A stretch of 64,000 nt of DNA, from the NCBI GenBank assembly GCA_020637635.1, contig JACKKB010000004.1, positions 62,001 to 126,000 on the forward strand, read 5' to 3'. The notes under the pieces are model-generated. The model was not told the DNA's origin. It saw only the letters and a list, made by a program, of their open reading frames with translations, and made no database searches. The stretch is from Albidovulum sp. (GTDB lineage Bacteria > Pseudomonadota > Alphaproteobacteria > Rhodobacterales > Rhodobacteraceae). Below are positions 26,706-37,500 of this stretch, in pieces. Both the position numbers and the translations under genes were made by a program. The first letter of the stretch is position 1, and each line of letters begins with the position of its first letter.

Positions 26706-27956
26706 TCAGTGCAGGTTGTGCTGGCTGCCCGTGCCTTCCTCGTCGAGGAGGTGGCCGGTGGCGAAACGGTCGAGCCGGAAGCGGCGGGCGACCGCGTGGC
26801 TCTCGCCGGTCGCCATCAGATGGGCCATGCACCAGCCCGAGGCGGGGACCGCCTTGAAGCCGCCGTAGTTCCAGCCGCAGTCGATGAAGAGGCCCTCGAC
26901 CGGGGTTCTGTCGATCACCGGCGAGCCGTCCGGGGTCATGTCCATGATGCCGCCCCAGCTGCGCAGGACCTTCGCCTTGCCGATCATCGGCATCAGCGTC
27001 ATCCCCGCCTCCATCACATGTTCGACCATCGGCAGGTTCCCCCGCGCGGCGTAACTTGCGTAGAAATCGAGATCGCCGCCGAAGACGAGCCCGCCCTTGT
27101 CGGATTGCGAAATGTAGAAATGCCCCATGCCGAACGACACCACGTGGTCGATCACCGGCTTCAGCCCCTCGGTCACGAAGGCCTGCAGGACATGGCTCTC
27201 GACCGGCAGCCGCATCCCCGCCATCGCCGCCACCTGTCCCGAACGGCCGGCCACGATGATGCCCACCTTCCTCGCCCGGATCGCGCCCCGCGTCGTCCGG
27301 ACGCCCGTCACCCGGCCATTGGAGATGTCGATCCCGGTCACCTCGCAGTTCTGGATCAGGTCGACGCCGCGGCGGTCGGCGCCGCGCGCATAGCCCCAGG
27401 CCACGGCATCGTGGCGCGCGGTGCCGCCGCGGGGATGCAGAAGCCCGCCATAGATCGGAAAGCGGGTCTGTTCGAAATCGAGATAGGGCAGATGCCGTCG
27501 CACCCCCTCGCGATCGAGAAGGATCGCATCGTCGCCCTGGTTGACCATCGCGTTGCCCCGGCGGGCAAAGGCGTCGCGCTGGCCGTCGGAGTGGAAGAGG
27601 TTGATGAGCCCGCGCTGCGAATGCATCACGTTGTAGTTCAGCTCCGTCTCGAGCCGCTCCCAGAGCTTCAGCGAATGCGAATAGAACTCCTGGTTGCCCG
27701 GCAGGAAATAGTTGGCGCGCACGATCGTGGTGTTGCGCCCGACGTTGCCGCCGCCAAGATAGCCCTTTTCCAGCACCGCGATATTGGTCAGCCCGTGGTT
27801 CTTCGCTAGGTAATAGGCGGTCGAGAGCCCGTGGCCGCCGCCGCCGATGATGACGATGTCATAGTCGGACTTCGGCTCGGGGTCGCGCCAGGCCGGTGTC
27901 CAGCCCCTGTTGCCCAAGAGACCCTCGGCAATCACCCTCAATCCGGAATAGCGCAT
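26706..27956 (-). CDS. soxB: sarcosine oxidase beta subunit
   Basis: The catalytic flavoprotein subunit of the tetramer, 416 residues from the ATG at 27956 (MRYSGLRVIAEG), preceded by AGGAGGG; a longer frame to 28013 lacks a ribosome site. The FAD-binding motif DIVIIGGGGHGLSTAYYLA is near residue 35. The His-containing VESHVLQAFVTEG region, near residue 265, carries the covalent FMN in related enzymes. The end is DGSPVIDRTP … GWNYGGFKA. It is the first gene of the operon; three dyads lie in the 135 bases upstream. Confidence 0.96.
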   Translation of the reverse strand: MRYSGLRVIAEGLLGNRGWTPAWRDPEPKSDYDIVIIGGGGHGLSTAYYLAKNHGLTNIAVLEKGYLGGGNVGRNTTIVRANYFLPGNQEFYSHSLKLWERLETELNYNVMHSQRGLINLFHSDGQRDAFARRGNAMVNQGDDAILLDREGVRRHLPYLDFEQTRFPIYGGLLHPRGGTARHDAVAWGYARGADRRGVDLIQNCEVTGIDISNGRVTGVRTTRGAIRARKVGIIVAGRSGQVAAMAGMRLPVESHVLQAFVTEGLKPVIDHVVSFGMGHFYISQSDKGGLVFGGDLDFYASYAARGNLPMVEHVMEAGMTLMPMIGKAKVLRSWGGIMDMTPDGSPVIDRTPVEGLFIDCGWNYGGFKAVPASGWCMAHLMATGESHAVARRFRLDRFATGHLLDEEGTGSQHNLH

Positions 27957-28013
27957 GCGACCCTCCTGGCGAGGAACAGTGAAGCGACCCGCGGCCGAGA
28001 ATTCAACGGTCAT

Positions 28014-28088
28014 CGCGGAATTTCCGCGTCAGTTTGCGACAATTTGCGTCGCAAGCACCCGCGTCGGCGAAAAGTTCGCCCGCCGACG
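28014..28088. promoter_or_regulatory. three inverted repeats upstream of soxB
   Basis: Within 75 bases there are CGCGGAA-t-TTCCGCG (28014-28028), TTGCGAC-aatttgc-GTCGCAA (28034-28054) and CGTCGGCG-(11)-CGCCGACG (28062-28088). All arms are perfect. They fill the gap between the acyl-CoA synthetase stop and soxB. The first two look like operator dyads; the third could end the upstream transcript but lacks a T-run. Confidence 0.5.
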
Positions 28089-28091
28089 GGG

Positions 28092-29981
28092 TCAGACCCA
28101 CTCCCAGGGCCGCGTGAATTCGCCGAGCTTGCGCGCCAGCGCCTGCTCGTCGACCGTCCCGGTCCGCTCCAGTCGCGCGACGAGACCGCGCTTGCGGTCG
28201 TCGACCACCTCGGCCACGCGCGCAGCGAGGCCGGCCTCGGCCAGCGCGGCATCGTAGACCCGGCGGATCGCGCGCTTGCGCAGGTCGGGCTTGAAGATCT
28301 TGCCGATCGCGGTCTTGGGCAGATCCGGCAGGATCTCGATATGCTTCGGCACCGCCGCCCTTTCGGAGATGTTCGCCCGGGCATAGGCGGCCAGTTCCTC
28401 TGTCGTCACCTTTGCGCCGGCGACCAGCTCGACATAGGCGCAGGGCAGTTCGCCCGCAAAGGCGTCGGGCTGGCCGATCGCGCCCACGAAGGCCACGTCG
28501 GGATGCGTCATCAGCGCCTCCTCGATCTCGGCCGGATCGATGTTGTGGCCGCCCCGGATGATGAGGTCCTTGGCGCGCCCGGTGATCCAGAGATAGCCCT
28601 CGGCGTCAAGCCGCCCGAGGTCGCCGGTGCGCAGGAACCGCCCTTCGGCAAAGAGATCGCGGTTCTTGTCGGCCTCGGTATAGGTCGAGCCCTCGAAAAC
28701 GCCGGGATTGGCGATGCAGATCTCGCCCACCTCGTCGGTGGCGCATTCGGAAAAGCCCGACGGCGTGGCGCGCAGGATACGGACATGGGTGTAGGGCAGC
28801 ACGACGCCGACCGATCCGACCTTCTTGCGCCCGTCGACCGGATTGCACGACACCAGGCATGTCGCCTCGGTCAGACCGTAGCCTTCGGCGATCTGCACCC
28901 CGGTCGCCGCCTCGAACCGCTTGAAAAGCTCGAGCGGCAGCGGCGCCGAACCCGAGATCGCCGTGCGCAGCGACGAGACATCGGCATTCACCGGGCGCTG
29001 CATGAGTGCCGCGATGGCGGTCGGCACCGCGATGAGAAAGCTCACCTGCCAGCGTTCGATCAGCTTCCAGAAGTTGTCGAAGACGCCCTCGCCGCGGTAG
29101 CCGGCCGGCGTCGGCATCACCATATGCGCGCCGCTCGCGATGCAGGACATCAGGATCGGATAGGCGGCGAAGACGTGGAAGAGCGGCAGCGGGCAGATCA
29201 GCACGTCGGTCTCGTCGAAGAGCAGCCGCCCGCCCAGCCAGCCATTGTAGATCATGCCGGAATACTTGTGCTGCGCCACCTTCGGCATTCCGGTCGTGCC
29301 GCCGGTATGGAAATAGGCCGCGATCCGGTCGCCGGCGGCATCGGCAAAGCTCAGCCGGTCGCCCGGCTCCCTGCCCGCCTCGGCCCGGAAGTCAAGCACC
29401 CGCGCCTTGTGCACCCTGGGGTTCTTCGGGCGGATCAGGGGCACGATCCAGGATTTTGGCGGCGTCAGGTAACGGTTGAGGTCGACCTCGAGCACCGTCG
29501 TCACCCCCGGCGCCAGCGCCAGAGCCTCGGCCGCCTTCTGCGGCACGTCGGTCTTCGGAAAGGCCTTCAGCGTCACCAGCACCTTGGCCTTCGTCTCGCG
29601 CAGGATCGCCGCGATCTGCTCGGGCTCGAGGAGCGGGTTGATCGGATTGACGATCCCGGCGACGGCGCCGCCCAGCAGCACCGCAGCGGTCTCGAGGCAG
29701 TTGGGCAGGAGGTAGGCGACGGTATCGCCCTCGCCGATGCCGAGCCGGCGGAAGAGGTTCGCCGCCCGCGTGACCTCGCGGTGCAGCGCGTCCCACGTCA
29801 GGCTCTCGGCCTTTGCTCCCGGCTCGGCCAGAAGCTGGAAGCTGACCGCGTTGCGCCCGCCGTGCGCGTCGCGCACCCGCGTCAGAAAGCCGTAAAGCGT
29901 GGCCGGAAGGTCGCGATCCGCATAGGGCATCTCGCGTTCCACGGCATCGCGATCGGCCGTGCCGCTGAATCTCGCCATCAC
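28092..29981 (-). CDS. acyl-CoA synthetase (AMP-forming)
   Basis: A 629-residue adenylate-forming enzyme that activates a carboxylic acid via acyl-AMP to acyl-CoA. P-loop motif YFHTGGTTGMPK is near residue 230, A5 GYGLTEAT is near residue 365, and A7 TGDLGRLDAEGYLWITGR is near 455. The A8 GGHNIDPAEIE is present, and the catalytic Lys in the C-terminal segment KTAIGKIFKPDLR is present. The chain length of the substrate cannot be deduced. It is transcribed alone on the minus strand, with no clear link to the downstream sox operon. Confidence 0.9.
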   Translation of the reverse strand: MMARFSGTADRDAVEREMPYADRDLPATLYGFLTRVRDAHGGRNAVSFQLLAEPGAKAESLTWDALHREVTRAANLFRRLGIGEGDTVAYLLPNCLETAAVLLGGAVAGIVNPINPLLEPEQIAAILRETKAKVLVTLKAFPKTDVPQKAAEALALAPGVTTVLEVDLNRYLTPPKSWIVPLIRPKNPRVHKARVLDFRAEAGREPGDRLSFADAAGDRIAAYFHTGGTTGMPKVAQHKYSGMIYNGWLGGRLLFDETDVLICPLPLFHVFAAYPILMSCIASGAHMVMPTPAGYRGEGVFDNFWKLIERWQVSFLIAVPTAIAALMQRPVNADVSSLRTAISGSAPLPLELFKRFEAATGVQIAEGYGLTEATCLVSCNPVDGRKKVGSVGVVLPYTHVRILRATPSGFSECATDEVGEICIANPGVFEGSTYTEADKNRDLFAEGRFLRTGDLGRLDAEGYLWITGRAKDLIIRGGHNIDPAEIEEALMTHPDVAFVGAIGQPDAFAGELPCAYVELVAGAKVTTEELAAYARANISERAAVPKHIEILPDLPKTAIGKIFKPDLRKRAIRRVYDAALAEAGLAARVAEVVDDRKRGLVARLERTGTVDEQALARKLGEFTRPWEWV

Positions 29982-30208
29982 TCATCCTCCCTTGCCCGCC
30001 CTGCTGGCGGACAGCCCGGGTGAAGGATGCTAAGAAACGCCGCTTCGGGCAAGTGGCCGTGCGCCCCCGCCCCCCCCGTGACGCAGCGTCGGCCCCGACC
30101 GGTCCACCCCGGGGGCAGATCCCCGGGCACGATGCGCCGCGCCCCATCCCCCTGGCCGGGTCTTCCTGGCCGCTCCAAGGGGGCGCGCGGGGCGCCCCGG
30201 GCCCGTTC

Positions 30209-30646
30209 TCACCCGGCCGGAATGCGCAGCACCTGGCCCGGATAGATCTTGTCGGGATGCTTCAGCATCGGCTTGTTGGCCTCGAAGATCTCCATGTAGC
30301 GGCTGGCGCTGCCGAGCGTCTTCTTGGCAATGGCCGAGAGCGTGTCGCCCTTGACGACCGTGTGGAAGACCGCGGACGCGGTGTCATCGTCATGCGAGGT
30401 CTCGACCGTGGCGACGCCCGCCACGTTGCCCACGGCAAGGATGACCTTTTCCTTCATCTCGGGCGAGATCGCGGTGCCGCCCACCTTGACCTTGTCGCCC
30501 TCGACCCTGATGTCGAGCCCGCTGGCATCGAGACCGAGATCCCTGATCTCGGACTTCAGCCGATCTTCCTGCACCTCGGCAGCCTCGGCCGCCCCGCCGC
30601 CGAAAAGCTTCTTGCCGGCATCCTTGACGAAACTCCACACACCCAT
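30209..30646 (-). CDS. BON-LysM domain protein (Kbp/YgaU-like)
   Basis: Start ATG at 30646 (MGVWSFVKDAGKKLFG) preceded by AGGAGTGG; 145 residues. A BON domain covers about 25-85 (LKSEIRDLGLD … VKVGGTAISPEMKEKVILAVGNV) and a C-terminal LysM covers about 93-145 (VVKGDTLSAIAKKTLGSASRYMEIFEANKP). This is the architecture of E. coli Kbp, a cytoplasmic potassium-binding protein. There is no signal peptide, consistent with that. The frame extends further upstream but without family sequence. It stands alone between the synthetase and the helicase. Confidence 0.9.
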   Translation of the reverse strand: MGVWSFVKDAGKKLFGGGAAEAAEVQEDRLKSEIRDLGLDASGLDIRVEGDKVKVGGTAISPEMKEKVILAVGNVAGVATVETSHDDDTASAVFHTVVKGDTLSAIAKKTLGSASRYMEIFEANKPMLKHPDKIYPGQVLRIPAG

Positions 30647-30779
30647 CTGTCCACTCCTGTCTGACATGCCCGCGGGCCGCGGCTGGCGACCTGCCCGGGG
30701 AGTATTCCGGCAGGGGCCGGCAAAAGCAACCGTCAGCCCTGCCCGGCGCCGCGAGGCAAGGTCAGGTAGGGGCGCCGGA

Positions 30780-33140
30780 TCAGAAGGGAATGTCGTCGGC
30801 CAGATCGGCCGCCACCACATAGCCCGCGACCACATGTTTTTCGCCCGCCTTGTCGAAGGCGATGCGCAGCTTCTCGCCCTCGAGCGCGGTCACGGTGCCG
30901 TAGCCGAACTTGCGGTGAAAGACGCGGTCGCCCTCGCTGTAGGGCGCGACCGCATCGAGGTCGATCACCACATGGCGCGCCTCGCGCGGCTGGCCGAGCG
31001 GGCGCGTCTGGCTGCGGTCCTGCATCCGCTTCCAGCCCGGTGAGTTGTAGACATCGGCGCGGGTGGCGCGTTCCTCGATCCCGGAAGCGCCGAAACCCTG
31101 CGCCGCCGCCCCGTAGCCGCCGCCATAAAGGCCGGGCGGCGTCAGCACCTCGACATGCGCGCCGGGCAGTTCGTCGATGAAGCGCGACGGCATCTGGCCT
31201 TGCCACTGACCGTAGACGCGGCGGTTGCCGGCAAACGATATGGTGCAGAGCTCCTCGGCCCGGGTGATGCCGACATAGGCCAGCCGCCGCTCTTCCTCGA
31301 GCCCCTTGAGCCCGCTTTCGTCCATCGACCGCTGCGAGGGGAAGAGCCCGTCCTCCCAGCCCGGCAGGAACACCACCGGAAACTCCAGCCCCTTGGCGGC
31401 ATGGAGCGTCATGATCGTGATCTTCTCCTCGGCATCGGCGCTGTCATTATCCATGATCAGCGCGACATGTTCGAGAAAGCCCTGAAGATTATCGAAGTTT
31501 TCCAGCGCCTTGACGAGTTCCTTCAGGTTTTCCAGCCGCCCCGGCGCCTCCGGCGTCTTGTCGTTCTGCCACATCCCGGTGTAGCCCGATTCGTCGAGGA
31601 TCGTCTCGGCGAGCCGCACATGGTCGCAGTCGGCAACCAGCGTCGCGCGGTGCCAGCGGTCCACCGCCTCGACCAGAACCCGCAGCGCCCCGCCGCCCTT
31701 GCCGGCGATCTGGCCCGTTGCGGCGGCGTAGCGGGCGCCCTCGAGAAGGCTCACCCCGTCCTCGCGCGCCTGCTTCTGGATCGTCTGGACGGCCTTGTCG
31801 CCAAGGCCGCGCTTGGGGGTGTTGACCACCCGCTCGAAGGCCAGATCGTCTTCAGGCGAGACCGCGAGGCGGAGATAGGCCATCGCGTCGCGGATCTCCA
31901 GACGCTCGTAGAACCGCGGCCCGCCGATCACCCGGTAGGGCAGACCGATGGTCAGGAAACGGTCCTCGAAGGCACGCATCTGGTGACTGGCGCGGACGAG
32001 GATCGCCTGACCGTTCAGGTTCACCGGGTCGTGCCCGCGCGTGCCGCGCTGGATCGCCTCGGCCTCTTCCCCGATCCAGCGCGCCTCCTCCTCGCCATCC
32101 CAATGGCCGATGAGCCGAACCTTCTCGCCCCCTTCGGCCTCGGTCCAGAGCGTCTTGCCCAGACGCCCGGCATTGGCCTTGATCAGGCCCGAGGCGGCGG
32201 CGAGGATATGTTCGGTTGACCGGTAGTTCTGTTCCAGCCGGATCACCGTCGCGCCGGGAAAATCCTTTTCGAACCGCAGGATATTGCCCACTTCCGCACC
32301 ACGCCAGCCATAGATCGACTGGTCGTCGTCGCCGACGCAGCAGATGTTCTTGTGGCCAGCGGCAAGAAGCCTGAGCCAGAGATACTGGGCGATGTTCGTA
32401 TCCTGATATTCGTCGACGAGAATGTAGCGGAACCAGCGCTGATACTGTTCGAGAATGTCCGGGTGCTTCTGGAAGATCGTCACGACATGGAGGAGGAGAT
32501 CGCCGAAGTCCGTGGCGTTGAGCGCAAGCAGCCGCTGCTGATACGCCGCATAAAGCTCCGTCCCCATGTTGTTGAAAGCGCTGGCTTCTGACGAAGGCAC
32601 CTGCTCCGGCCCCCAGGCCCGGTTCTTCCAGTGGTCGATGAGCCCGGCAAGCTGACGGGCGGGCCAGCGCTTCTCGTCGATGCTCGCCGCCGCGATCACC
32701 TGTTTCAGAAGCCTGATCTGATCGTCGCCATCGAGGATGGTGAAGTTGGACTTCAGCCCGACAAGCTCCGCATGGCGGCGCAGGATCTTGACGCTGATCG
32801 AATGGAACGTGCCCATCCAGGGCAGACCCTCGACCGCTCCGCCCATGAGCCGGCCGACCCGCTCCTTCATCTCGCGCGCGGCCTTGTTGGTGAAGGTCAC
32901 GGCGAGGATCTCGTTCGGCCGCGCCATGCCGCGGGCCAGCAGATGCGCGATCCGCGCCGTCAGCGCGCGGGTCTTGCCGGTCCCCGCCCCGGCCAGCATC
33001 AGCACCGGCCCCTCGACCGTCTCGACGGCCTGCCGTTGCGGCGGGTTGAGCCCGTCGAGATAGGGCGCCGGCCGCGCCGCCATGGCGCGGGCAGAAAGCG
33101 AGGCGCCCTCGAAGGCGTCGTGTTCGTCGAAGCTGCTCAT
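30780..33140 (-). CDS. uvrD: UvrD/PcrA-type DNA helicase
   Basis: A superfamily 1A 3'-5' helicase of nucleotide-excision and mismatch repair. 786 residues with Walker A LAGAGTGKTRAL near residue 50, Walker B LVDEYQDTN near residue 240, motif III DDDQSIYGWRGA, and motif VI YVGITRAEE near residue 600. The C-terminal tail GDRVFHRKFGYGTVTALEGEKLRIAF is the Tudor-like RNA-polymerase-contacting segment of PcrA/UvrD. The ATG (MSSFDEHDAF) is 101 bases from the divergent oxidase gene, so the two probably share a promoter region. Confidence 0.95.
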   Translation of the reverse strand: MSSFDEHDAFEGASLSARAMAARPAPYLDGLNPPQRQAVETVEGPVLMLAGAGTGKTRALTARIAHLLARGMARPNEILAVTFTNKAAREMKERVGRLMGGAVEGLPWMGTFHSISVKILRRHAELVGLKSNFTILDGDDQIRLLKQVIAAASIDEKRWPARQLAGLIDHWKNRAWGPEQVPSSEASAFNNMGTELYAAYQQRLLALNATDFGDLLLHVVTIFQKHPDILEQYQRWFRYILVDEYQDTNIAQYLWLRLLAAGHKNICCVGDDDQSIYGWRGAEVGNILRFEKDFPGATVIRLEQNYRSTEHILAAASGLIKANAGRLGKTLWTEAEGGEKVRLIGHWDGEEEARWIGEEAEAIQRGTRGHDPVNLNGQAILVRASHQMRAFEDRFLTIGLPYRVIGGPRFYERLEIRDAMAYLRLAVSPEDDLAFERVVNTPKRGLGDKAVQTIQKQAREDGVSLLEGARYAAATGQIAGKGGGALRVLVEAVDRWHRATLVADCDHVRLAETILDESGYTGMWQNDKTPEAPGRLENLKELVKALENFDNLQGFLEHVALIMDNDSADAEEKITIMTLHAAKGLEFPVVFLPGWEDGLFPSQRSMDESGLKGLEEERRLAYVGITRAEELCTISFAGNRRVYGQWQGQMPSRFIDELPGAHVEVLTPPGLYGGGYGAAAQGFGASGIEERATRADVYNSPGWKRMQDRSQTRPLGQPREARHVVIDLDAVAPYSEGDRVFHRKFGYGTVTALEGEKLRIAFDKAGEKHVVAGYVVAADLADDIPF

Positions 33141-33241
33141 GGCGGCAATCTAGACGCATCCGATGCCGAAAGGAAGGCAAGTTCACACTCTGTTCCCGCC
33201 ACCGGACTGGACATTTTCCTCGCGCCCGGCCAACTGCGCAC

Positions 33242-34375
33242 ATGGACCTGCATCAGCGCTATCCGGCGATTTCCGATCTGCGCGCCCGCGCCCGGGCGCG
33301 GATGCCGTGGTTCGTCTGGGAATATCTCGAAAGCGCGACCGGCACCGAGGCCACGCAGCGGCGCAACCGCGACCGGCTCGACGCGGTGCTGATGTCGCCC
33401 TCGATCCTGCACGGCGAGTTCGCGCCGGATCCGGGCGTGACGCTCTTCGGCGCGCCCCTGCCCCTGCCCTTCGGCATCTCGCCGGTCGGCATGTCGGGGA
33501 TCTTCTGGCCCGATGCGGAGCGCCTGCTTGCCGCCGCCGCGGCCGCGGCAGGTATCCCTTACGGCCTTTCCACCGTCGCGGCCCAGACGCCCGAGGCCCT
33601 GGCCCCCCATCTCGGACGTCACGCCTGGTTCCAGATGTATCCGCCGCGCGACCCGGCGATCCGCACCGACATGCTGGAACGCGCCCGGGCCGCCGGCTTC
33701 TCCGGCCTCATCCTGACCGTCGACGTTCCGGTCGCGAGCCGGCGCGAACGCCAGACCCGTTCGGGCCTGACCCAGCCGCCCCGCCTCACGCCGCGGCTTC
33801 TGGCGCAGGTGCTCCGCCGCCCGGCATGGGCCCTTGGCACGCTCCGCCACGGCATGCCGCGGATGCGGCTGATGGACAGCTACGCCGATACCGCCCGGCA
33901 GACCTCGTCCACCGCCCATGTCGGCTACCTGCTGCGCACCTCGCCTGACTGGGACTACGTGAAATGGCTGCGCGACGCCTGGGAGGGACCGTTTCTCATC
34001 AAGGGCGTTCTGCGCGCCGCGGATGCGGCGCGACTGCAGGACGAGGGCGCCGATGCGATCTGGGTCTCGAACCACGCCGGCCGCCAGTTCGACGCCGCCC
34101 CCGCCGCCATCGACGCGCTGCCCGCGATCCGGGCCGCGACCGATCTGCCGGTGATCTTCGACAGCGGCATCGAGGGCGGGCTCGACATCTTGCGCGCGAT
34201 CGCGCTTGGCGCCGATTTCGTGATGCTGGGGCGCGCCTGGCACTATGCGCTCGCGGCGCTCGGCGCCGCCGGGCCGGCGCATCTGGTCGAGCTCCTGCGG
34301 CTCGACCTCATCGCCAACATGGGCCAGCTCGGCGCCCGAAAGCTCGGCGATCTGCGCGGGCGCCAGATCGGCTGA
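33242..34375 (+). CDS. FMN-dependent alpha-hydroxy-acid oxidase/dehydrogenase
   Basis: A 377-residue TIM-barrel flavoenzyme of the glycolate oxidase/lactate dehydrogenase family. Family anchors are present: FGISPVGMSG near residue 80, LTVDVPVASRRERQTR near residue 160, the FLIKGVL Lys, and SNHAGRQFD near residue 278 with the catalytic His and substrate Arg. The DSGIEGGLDILRAIALGADFVMLGR phosphate-binding end is also present. The usual SNHGGRQ is SNHAGRQ here. It differs from the lldD at 52719-53882, so the two are paralogues with possibly different substrates. The start is MDLHQRYPAI. Confidence 0.9.
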   Translation: MDLHQRYPAISDLRARARARMPWFVWEYLESATGTEATQRRNRDRLDAVLMSPSILHGEFAPDPGVTLFGAPLPLPFGISPVGMSGIFWPDAERLLAAAAAAAGIPYGLSTVAAQTPEALAPHLGRHAWFQMYPPRDPAIRTDMLERARAAGFSGLILTVDVPVASRRERQTRSGLTQPPRLTPRLLAQVLRRPAWALGTLRHGMPRMRLMDSYADTARQTSSTAHVGYLLRTSPDWDYVKWLRDAWEGPFLIKGVLRAADAARLQDEGADAIWVSNHAGRQFDAAPAAIDALPAIRAATDLPVIFDSGIEGGLDILRAIALGADFVMLGRAWHYALAALGAAGPAHLVELLRLDLIANMGQLGARKLGDLRGRQIG

Positions 34376-34535
34376 CGAGGTCGTTTTTGGCTCGATCCTT
34401 TCGCATCTGCGCCACTCGGCGACAGCGCGGGATATATCACCAACGCACGGCCGCCGAATCCCGAAGCCAACGGGGCCAAGCCCATTGCGCTGCGCCGCAG
34501 CGTTGCTAATCTGCCGCCCAGCAAGGGAGATCGAG

Positions 34536-37500
34536 ATGACCGCGTTCAGGAAGATCCTCGTGGCCAACCGCGGCGAGATCGCCATCCGCGTGATGCGCGC
34601 CGCCACCGAGCTCGGCAAGCGGACCGTCGCCGTCTACGCCGAGGAAGACAAGCTCTCGCTCCACCGTTTCAAGGCCGACGAGGCCTACCGGATCGGCGAG
34701 GGGCTGGGGCCGGTCGCGGCCTATCTCTCGATCCCCGAGATCATCCGCGTGGCACGGGAAAGCGGTGCCGATGCGATCCACCCGGGCTACGGGCTCCTGA
34801 GCGAGAACCCCGAGTTCGTCGAGGCCTGCGACGCCGCCGGCATCACCTTCATCGGCCCCAGGGCGGCAACGATGCGCGCGCTCGGCGACAAGGCCTCTGC
34901 CCGCAAGGTCGCCATCGCCGCGGGGGTGCCGGTCATTCCCGCGACCGAGGTGCTGGGCGAGGATTTCGACGCGATCAGGAAGCAGGCCGCCGAGATCGGC
35001 TATCCCTTGATGCTGAAGGCGTCCTGGGGTGGCGGCGGGCGCGGCATGCGGCCGATCACCAGACCCGAGGAACTGGTCGAGAAGGTCCGCGAGGGCCGGC
35101 GCGAGGCCGAGGCCGCCTTCGGCAACGGGGAGGGCTATCTCGAGAAGATGATCCTGCGCGCACGCCACGTCGAGGTGCAGATCCTCGGCGACCGGCACGG
35201 CAACATCTACCACCTCTACGAACGCGACTGCACCGTGCAGCGGCGCAACCAGAAGGTCGTCGAACGCGCGCCCGCCCCCTACCTGACCGAGGCCCAGCGG
35301 ACCGAGATCTGCGAGCTCGGCCGGCGCATCTGCGCCCATGTGAACTACGAATGCGCGGGCACCGTCGAATTCCTGATGGATATGGACAACGGCCAGTTCT
35401 ATTTCATCGAGGTCAACCCCCGCGTCCAGGTCGAACACACCGTCACCGAGGAGGTGACCGGCATCGACATCGTGCAGGCGCAGATCAGGATCGCCGAGGG
35501 CAAGACGCTGGCCGAGGCGACCGGCACCGCGCGGCAGGAGGACGTCGAGCTGCGCGGCCATGCGCTTCAATGCCGGGTGACGACCGAGGACCCGCAGAAC
35601 AACTTCATCCCCGATTACGGCCGCATCACCGCCTACCGCTCGGCGACCGGGATGGGGATCCGGCTCGACGGCGGCACGGCCTATGCCGGCGGGGTCATCA
35701 CGCGGTATTACGATTCGCTTCTGGTGAAGGTGACGGCCTGGGCACCGACGCCGGAACAGGCGATCGCCCGCATGGACCGGGCCCTGCGCGAATTCCGCGT
35801 CCGCGGGGTGTCGACCAACATCGCCTTCGTCGAGAACCTGCTGAAGCACCCGACATTCCTGTCCAACCGCTACACGACGAAGTTCATCGACACGACGCCC
35901 GAGCTTTTCCAGTTCCGCAAGCGCCGCGACCGGGCGACCAAGATCCTGACCTACATTGCCGACATCACCGTGAACGGGCATCCCGAAACCGCCGGCCGCC
36001 CGAAACCGCCGGCCGAGGCTCGCGCCCCGAAACCGCCCGCCCCGCGGAGCGCGCCCGCGCCGGGCACGCGCACGCTTCTGGAGGAGAAGGGCCCGCAGGC
36101 GGTGGCCGACTGGATGGCCGCGCAGACCCGGCTTTTGATCACCGACACGACGATGCGCGACGGCCACCAGTCGCTTCTCGCGACCCGGATGCGCTCGATC
36201 GACATGATCAAGGTGGCGCCGGCCTATGCCGCCAACCTGCCGGAACTGTTCAGTGTGGAATGCTGGGGCGGCGCCACGTTCGACGTGGCCTACCGCTTTC
36301 TGCAGGAATGCCCCTGGCAGCGGCTGCGCGACCTGCGCGCGGCGATGCCCAACGTGATGACGCAGATGCTGCTGCGCGGCTCGAACGGCGTCGGCTACAC
36401 GAACTACCCCGACAACGTCGTGCGCGAGTTCGTGCGCCAGGCGGCCAGGACAGGGGTCGATGTCTTCCGCGTCTTCGACAGTCTGAACTGGGTCGAGAAC
36501 ATGCGCGTGGCGATGGATGCCGTTCGCGCCGAGAACCGGCTCTGCGAGGCGGCGATCTGCTATACCGGCGATATCCTCGACCCGGCGCGGGCGAAATACG
36601 ACCTGAACTACTATGTCAGCATGGGCAAGGCGCTGCGCGATGCCGGCGCCCATGTGCTCGGCCTGAAGGACATGGCCGGGCTCTTGAAGCCCGCCGCCGC
36701 GCGGGTCCTCTTCAAGGCGCTGAAGGAAGAAGTCGGCCTGCCGATCCACTTCCACACCCATGACACGAGCGGCATCGCCGGTGCCACCGTCCTCGCCGCC
36801 GCCGATGCCGGCGTCGCCGTGGTCGACGCGGCGATGGATGCCTTCTCGGGCGGCACCTCGCAGCCCTGCCTCGGCTCGATCGTCGAGGCGCTTGCCCATA
36901 CCGAGCGCGCGACCGGGCTCGACATCCGCGCCATCCGCGAGATCTCGAACTACTGGGAGGGCGTGCGCCATCTCTATGCCGCCTTCGAGAGCGGGCTTCA
37001 GGCGCCGGCCTCCGAGGTCTGGCTGCACGAGATGCCGGGCGGCCAGTTCACCAACCTCAAGGCCCAGGCGCGCTCGCTCGGGCTGGAGGAGCGCTGGCAC
37101 GAGGTGGCGCAGGCCTATGCGGACGCCAACCAGATGTTCGGCGACATCGTGAAGGTCACGCCCTCGTCGAAGGTGGTGGGCGACATGGCGCTGATGATGG
37201 TGGCCCAGGGTCTCAGCCGGGCCGAGGTCGAGGACCCCGCGACCGAGGTCGCCTTCCCCGACAGCGTGGCCGACATGATGCGCGGGAACCTCGGACAGCC
37301 CCCGGGCGGCTTTCCTGCCGGCATCGTCAAGAAGGTCCTGAAGGGCGATGCCCCCAATACCGATCGTCCCGGCCGGCACATCGCCCCGATCGATCTCGAG
37401 GCCACCCGCGCCGCGGTAAGCGCCGATCTTCTGGGCTTTGTCGTCGACGACGAGGATCTGAACGGCTACCTCATGTATCCCAAGGTCTTTCTCGACTACA

